From positions 162,167-226,166 of the forward strand of contig WTPW01000870.1 in NCBI GenBank assembly GCA_009809945.1: 64,000 nt of DNA, written 5' to 3'. The position numbers were made by a program, and so were the translations under genes. Source of the DNA: Gigaspora margarita. Taxonomy: Eukaryota; Glomeromycota; Glomeromycetes; Diversisporales; Gigasporaceae. Each line of letters begins with the position of its first letter. The stretch's first letter is position 1. This document shows positions 58,287-64,000 of this stretch, piece by piece. The notes beneath the pieces are model-generated. The model saw nothing but the letters and a program-made list of their open reading frames with translations, was not told the origin of the DNA and did not search any database.

Positions 58287-61200
58287 ATGTATTATCATTC
58301 TAACCTAAAGCTATTATTATTCGGCAAATTTTTTGACTCGATGGATGAAAAAAAGACATTTGAATGGTATTTAAAATCTGCCGAAGGTGGCAATTCTAAC
58401 GGACAATTATATGTTGGATTTTGCTATGAAAAAGGCATAGGCACAGCTAAAGATGAAAAAAAGGCGTTTGATTGGTATTTGAAATCTGCTGAAAGTGGTA
58501 ATTCGAAAGGACAATTAAATGTCGGATTCTGCTACGAAAATGGCATCGGCACAGCTAAAGCTGAAGAAAAAGCTTTTGAGTGGTATTTGAAATCTGCTGA
58601 AGGTGACAATTTGAATGGACAGTATAATGTTGGAAACTGCCAGACAAGCAGCATAGGCACAGCTAAGGTTGAAGAAAAGGCTTTTGGGCGGTATTTAAAA
58701 TCTTCAAATAGTGATAATTCTAGTGGGCAATGTAATCTTGGATTCGGCTATAAGAATGCCATTGGCACCGCCAGAGATGAAAAGATGGCTTTTGAGTGGT
58801 ACTTAAAATCTGCTGCATGCAGTAATTCGAGTGGACAATATAATATTGGATTCTGCTACGAAAATGGCATAGGTACAGCTAGGGATGAAATAAAGGCATT
58901 TGAATGGTATTTGAAATCTGCTGCAGGCGGCAATTCGAATGGGCAATTAAATCTTGGAAACTGCTATAAAAATGGTATAGGTACAGCAAAGGTTGAAGAA
59001 AAGGCATTTGAATGGTATTTGAAATCTGCCGAAGGTGGCAATTCTAATGGACAATTGAATGTTGGATTCTGTTACGAAAATGGTATAGGTACAGCTAAGG
59101 CTGAAGAAAAAGCTTTTAAGTGGTATTTGAAATCTGCCGAAAGTGGTAATTCAAATGGGCAATTGAAACTTGGAAACTGCTACAAAAATGGCATAGGCAC
59201 GGAAAAGGCAGAAGAAAAGGCATTTGAATGGTATTTGAAATCTGCCGAAGGTGGCAATTCTAATGGACAATCAACTGTTGGAATCTGCTATGAAGATGGC
59301 ATAGGCACAGCCAAGGATGAAGAAAAGGCTTTTGAGTGGTATTTGAAATCAGCCAAAGGTGGCAATTCTAATGGACAATTATATGTTGGATTTTGCTACG
59401 AAAATGGAATAGGCACAGCCAAATATAAAGAAAAGGCTTTTGAGTGGTATTTGAAATCTGCCGAAGGTGGGAATTCTAATGGGCAATTAAACCTTGGAAA
59501 CTGCTACAAAGATGGCATAGGCACAGCTAAGGCTGAAGAAAAAGCTTTTGAGTGGTATTTGAAATCTGCCGAAGGTGGCAATTCGAATGGACAATTAATA
59601 ATTGGAAATTGCTGCAAAAATGGCATAGGCACAGCAAAGGCTGAAGAAAAAGCTTTTGTATGGTATTTAAAATCTGCTGAAGGTGGCAATTCTAATGGAC
59701 AATCAAATCTTGGTTTCTGCTACGAAAATGGCATAGGCACAGCTAAGGATGAAGAAAAGGCTTTTGAGTGGTATTTGAAATCTGCCGAAGGTGGCAATTC
59801 GAACGGGCAATTAAACTTTGGAAACTGCTACAAAAATGGTATAGGCATAGCCAAGGCTGAGGGAAAAGCCTTTGAATGGTATTTGAAATCTGCCAAAGGT
59901 GGTAATTCTAAAGGACAGCTAAATGTTGGATTCTGCTATGAATTTGGCATAGGCACAGCTAAGGCTGAAGAGAAAGCTTTTGAGTGGTATTTGAAATCTG
60001 CGGAAGGTGGCAATTCGAATGGACAATTAAATCTTGGAAACTGCTACAAAAATGGCATAGGCACAGCAAAGGCAGAAGAAAAAGCTTTTGAATGGTATTT
60101 GAAATCGGCCAAAAATGGCGATTCTAACGCACAATTAAATGTTGGATGCTGCTATGAACATGGTATAAGCACAACTAAGGCTGAAGAGAAGGCTTTTGAG
60201 TGGTATTTGAAATCTGCCGAAGGTGACAATTCGAATGGACAATTATATGTTGGTTACTGCTACGAAGAAGGCATAGGCACAGCTAAAGATGAAAAAAAGG
60301 CTTTTGAGTGGTATTTGAAATCTGCCGAAGGTGGCAATTCGAGTGGACAATTAAATCTTGGAAAATGCTATAAAAATGGTATCGGCATAGCTAAGGCAGA
60401 AGATAAGGCTTTTGAATGGTGCTTGAAATCTGCCAAAGGTGGCAATGCTAATGGACAATTATATGTTGGATTCTGCTATGAATATGGCATAGGCACAACT
60501 AAGGCTGAAGAGGAGGCATTTGAGTGGTATTTGAAATCTGCCGAAAGTTGCAATTCGTATGGACAATTATATGTTGGATTTTGCTATGAATATGGCATAG
60601 GCACAGCTAAGGCTGAAGAGAAGGCTTTTGAGTGGTATTTGAAATCCGCCGAAGGTGGCAATCCGAATGGACAATCAAATCTTGGAAACTGCTACAAAAA
60701 TGGCATAGGTATAACTTCGGATGGAAAAAAGGCTTTTGAGTGGTATTTGAAATCTGCCGAAGGTGGCAATTCTAACGGACAATTATATGTTGGAAACTGC
60801 TACACAAATGGTATAGGCGCACCCAAGACAAAAGAAAAAGCATTTGAGTGGTGTTTGAAATCTGCCGAAGGTGGCAATTCTAATGGACAATTATATGTTG
60901 GATTCTGTTATGGAAATGGCATAGGTATAACTGAGGATGAAAAAAAGGCATTTGAATGGTATTTGAAATCTGCTGAGGGTGGAAATTCGAATGGACAATT
61001 TATTCTTGGAATCTATTATAAAAATGGCATAGGTACGATTAAGGATGAAAAGAAGGCTTTTGAATGGTATTTAAAATCTGCCGAAAGTGGTAATTCTGAT
61101 GCACAATATCAAATCGGATATTGTTATGAGAATGGCATAGGAACAATTAAAAATGAAAAAAAAGCATCAGAATGGTATTTAAAATCAGGATTTAAAATAT

Positions 61201-62439
61201 GCAAAGAATGTAATGGATTAAACATAAATAAAAACTGGTGTAAAAAATGTAATATGCTTCATTTTGAAAAAAATTTTGAAAAATGGACGAGCGAAAATAA
61301 AGTAATTGATAAATTTATTCAAGAAACTCATCTAAAATCATCAAATTATTATGATGTTTTAGAGTGGATTCAATTCGATAAACTCAAGGACATTAATTAT
61401 TTAGATAGAGGTGGATTTGGCAAAGTATATTCAGCAACGTGGGTCGATGGATATATTATAAATTGGGACTATAAAACAAAACAATGGAATAGAAACGGTG
61501 AAATGATAGTTGCTTTGAAATGCCTGGATAATTCTAAGTTTGAAGAATTTTTACAAGAGGTATATAATAATTATTTTAATTTAAATTTTTAATTCATTCA
61601 ATCATTCTACTAAAAAAAATATATTACTTAATAATAAGGTTAAATCTCACATAAATATAGAATATGGAAAATGTACTATATGGTGTTATGGATTAACTAA
61701 GGACCCAAAAACTAATAGTTTTATGATGGTTCTGGAATATGCAAAATATGGAAATCTTCGTAGTTATTTAAAAAAGAACCCCAATACATTATCGTGGGAT
61801 AGAAAAATACAAATGTTAAAAAGCATAGCAACAGGTCTTAATGCTATTCATAAGGCTGGATTAGCTCATGGAGACTTTCATATAGGAAATATTTTGCATG
61901 ATAACTACAATGGAACGAATATTACAGATTTAGGATTAAGTTTTGTTATAAATCATACAAGTGAAAAACAAACAATATATGGAGTTTTACCTTATATTGC
62001 ACCAGAGGCTTTACGAACAAGAACTTATACACAAGCATCCGATATATATAGTTTTGGAATTATCATGAATGAATTGCTTTCTGAAAAAGCTCCTTTTGAT
62101 GAAATTCCACATGATATGGATTTGGCATCTGATATCTGTCATGGTTCACGCCCAAAAATTGAAAAAGAAGTACCAGAATTATTTAAGCAGCTTATTAATA
62201 AATGCTGGGACACCGAACAATTAAATCGACCAAGCGCAAGTGTATTACTAGAAATATTTAATAACTGGATAATAGATTTAAATGACCCAGATTCGGAATT
62301 AAATATGCAAATTAAGCCTAAAAAGCGGCCAGATGCATTTTATACAAGTCGATTATTCAACTCTTCTAATTTACCAAAATTTGATAATTCATCACCGCTT
62401 CCTACATTTCTAATATCTGCTTTTCAAGTTCCAGAATAA
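58287..62439 (+). CDS. Sel1-repeat / protein kinase fusion
   Basis: Two exons joined by a 79-bp GT-AG intron (61560-61638, phase 0) give 1357 residues. Residues 22-957 are 26 Sel1 repeats of exactly 36 residues (KAFEWYLKSAEGGNSNGQL.. type) plus a partial 27th: an alpha-helical protein-binding scaffold. A Cys4 linker follows (C972, C975, C985, C988; WCKKCNMLHF), then the kinase: glycine loop 1041-1048 (RGGFGKVY), K1078 (VALK), E1091 or nearby for helix C, HGDFHIGN with D1170 and N1175, DLG D1188, APE 1212-1214, and a C-terminal R in LNRPSA. Catalytic residues look complete, so a Ser/Thr or tyrosine-kinase-like activity is expected. No signal peptide or membrane segment is evident. The start at 58287 gives a 21-residue leader; ATG 58341 is an alternative, and an upstream exon is possible because the leader begins mid-repeat. 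Substrate and pathway unknown. Confidence 0.88.
58350..61157 (+). repeat. 26 x 108-bp coding tandem array (Sel1 units)
   Basis: Period exactly 36 codons. Central units (about 7-16) differ at few positions while the outer units (3-5 and 22-26) are more diverged, a pattern expected from unequal exchange acting mainly in the middle. Units alternate loosely between LNVGFCYENG and LNLGNCYKNG types, suggesting duplication of two-unit (216-bp) blocks. Confidence 0.9.
61560..61638 (+). other. Intron in the Sel1-kinase gene
   Basis: GTATATAATAA...ATAATAAG. Removing it joins FEEFLQE to VKSHINIEYGKCTIWCYGLT and MMVLEYAKYGNLRSYL in one frame, restoring a continuous kinase domain. Without splicing the frame stops 10 codons later. 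Confidence 0.88.
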
Positions 62440-62616
62440 ATTCATTGAAAACTGTATCAATCCTTACTATATTTTAAACTGGGTCTTCTTTTTTGTTTGT
62501 TCAAAGTCAATCGTTATTTTAACTAAAATTAGTATTCAAAATTAAAAAGCTCATGTTTCTGAATACCGAATTTAAATTAGGATCATTTGAACCACTGAAA
62601 TTGCTATTTTTACATG
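62440..62616. other. 3' flank of the Sel1-kinase gene
   Basis: AATAAA overlaps the stop region (62435-62440) and could act in polyadenylation, but such words are frequent in this composition. Confidence 0.35.
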
Positions 62617-62757
62617 ACCTAAAAAAATCAGATGCATTTTACATAAGTAGACTATTCAACTTTACAAATTTACCAAAATTTAAAAATTTATCACAACTCA
62701 CAACCTGTTTACTTTTCTAATATCTTAATGTTCAAGTCTAACGAAATTAGTAGTTAA
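62617..62757 (+). pseudogene. Decayed tandem duplicate of the kinase gene's 3' end
   Basis: AGATGCATTTTACATAAGTA, CTATTCAACTTTACAAATTT and ACCAAAATTTAAAAATTTAT repeat 62331-62420 (the codons for DAFYTSRLFNSSNLPKFDNS) with substitutions and stops. The similarity continues into the flank (AAATTAGTA). It is a remnant of a tail duplication about 300 bp downstream. Confidence 0.75.
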
Positions 62758-62759
62758 AA

Positions 62760-64000
62760 CCTAGGGGAATTTACACATCAGGTCCCAAATTTGAAAATAA
62801 TTATGAATGAGGGCCCAACTCAAAAATATTTATTTATAAGGGCATAATTGTTTAAAATATTACAATACGGTGTTATTATCGGTTGGGAGATATCAGACCC
62901 GCCGGTTAAAGCTACTTAAATATACTTAAAAATTTTTAATTAGCCGTTTACAGTTAAAAGGAGCAATTTTATAGTAAAAATTAGCAGGCATATAATTATT
63001 ACTTTATATAGAGGTCGTCTAAAGTGGGGCAAATTCACATGATCACAGCCAATCAAATTTTAGAATTTTAATGAGCGCCAGCGAAGCAAAAAATGAAAAC
63101 CTAAAAATACAAAAAACGGCAGTCTAAACCTACCTCAAATAGGTTAAGTAAACATATCGGGAAGGGAATTTTGCTTATATATAACTGCCTAAAAACCAAC
63201 CTAACCCTAATATAAAATGATCCTAACCCTAAAATTAATCAAAAAATTATTAAGAAATGAGTTGCCTCTGCTTTAGACGTCCCCCTTATATAGTAAGTGG
63301 AATGCCATGTGCTTTAATTCATAAAAAAAACTTTATAGTAAAAGATTGAAATATACTCATATCTTAATAATCTACTAAACTGATTTAGATGAATTTACTA
63401 TCATTAGAATTATAAGAATTAGCTCTACAACTTTCAATTAAGCAACAAGAAAGTATTACTTAATAAAAAAATAATTTATATGCAAGCAAGCCCTATTCCT
63501 ACATTATAAAGAAAATATATAAATTTCTGATTTTGTTTATTATAAGGTTAATTATTTTTTGTTCTTTTTAACTGCAATCTACCAATTAAATTTTTTTCAA
63601 TTTTGAAATTTTGACTTGGCTATATTTGGCTAGATAATAAGCCAAATATATTTTAAAAATACTTACCTGTTATAATATATAATGAATATATATTTATTAA
63701 ATTTTTAAAATATAATTATATTTAGCAATCTATAAGTTTGTATTTTGCAATATTTAAAAAATTATTATTACCACATTATTAAATAAGATATACTATATTA
63801 TAAATAGTATATATAGGAAATTGATATTTCTACACACTTTGTTAATAATGCCACACCTATATAGATTATTAATTTTTATAATTTTTTATACAATTGATTG
63901 AAGATATATTGGCACTTACCTAACCAAATTTGATCAACTTTTTTATTTTAATTATAGAAGGCTATAAAATTCAAAAAAAAAAAAGTTGACTGAATTTGGT
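62760..64000. other. Non-coding end of the window
   Basis: No gene. Contains the MITE candidate at 63011-63284. 63890-64000 is another copy of the foldback core module (CCAAATTTGATCAACTTTTT...GTTGACTGAATTTGGT), which runs off the window end. Confidence 0.45.
63011..63284. mobile_element. Candidate MITE with CGTCTAAAG ends
   Basis: GAGGTCGTCTAAAG at left and the complement GGGGACGTCTAAAG at right, with TTTATATA (63003-63010) and CTTATATA (63285-63292) as an 8-bp near-duplication. The interior has telomere-like CCTAACCCTAA words twice (about 63200 and 63222), as in the Mutator-like MITE at 10477. Confidence 0.6.

Noticed and set aside
58287..62439. Two separate genes (Sel1 protein and kinase fragment)
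   Set aside because: The kinase N-lobe is in the first ORF and the C-lobe in the second; a GT-AG intron of 79 bp joins them in frame.

Overview
The window looks like nuclear DNA of an arbuscular mycorrhizal fungus (Glomeromycotina, Rhizophagus-like). This rests on the very AT-rich background, short GT-AG introns, heavy transposon load, and above all the gene at 58287-62439. That gene encodes 26 tandem Sel1 repeats, then a Cys-rich linker of the type I associate with this lineage, then a protein kinase. Decayed Sel1 genes lie at about 9.2-9.8 kb and 27.1-27.8 kb. No rRNA gene, free-standing tRNA gene, CRISPR array or bacterial-type operon was seen. All family assignments are from recognition only; no search was run.

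Layout. 1-20 kb holds no intact gene: non-autonomous elements (inverted-repeat MITEs, a 988-bp palindrome, a Mutator-like MITE with an exact 9-bp target duplication), a 23-bp minisatellite, and a ~940-bp tRNA-headed SINE-like element. 20.1-25.4 kb is bounded by terminal inverted repeats and a perfect 8-bp duplication, so it reads as one 5.28-kb transposon. It contains a 394-bp assembly gap and a second, GC-richer SINE copy with its own 10-bp duplication. 25.4-33.5 kb holds a Sel1 pseudogene and a MULE transposase pseudogene split by MITEs, one of which carries another MITE. 33.6-38.9 kb holds two divergent broken genes: an acidic uncharacterised protein and a Tnp2/CACTA-like transposase with BAH-like segments. 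39-51 kb is again repeats, including nested hAT-like MITEs, tandem foldback modules, and a zinc-knuckle pseudogene interrupted by a 1.64-kb TA-flanked element. 51.7-57.3 kb is a nearly complete non-LTR retrotransposon with a 13-bp target duplication, a poly-A tail, a broken ORF1, and an ORF2 open except for two stops. 57.3-58.1 kb holds two abutting MITEs just upstream of the Sel1-kinase gene; the last 1.5 kb is non-coding apart from a decayed duplicate of that gene's tail.

How it works together. The only gene that looks functional is the Sel1-kinase, a probable cytoplasmic signalling kinase whose Sel1 array would be a protein-binding scaffold. The rest is a layered record of transposition: 8-bp, 9-bp and TA target duplications can be read directly and give a relative insertion order. 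The most interesting unexplained items are the 5.28-kb element sharing ends with 181-bp and ~295-bp MITEs, the long SINE family, a ~1-kb uncharacterised dispersed family in four copies, and a hairpin core shared by many foldback elements.
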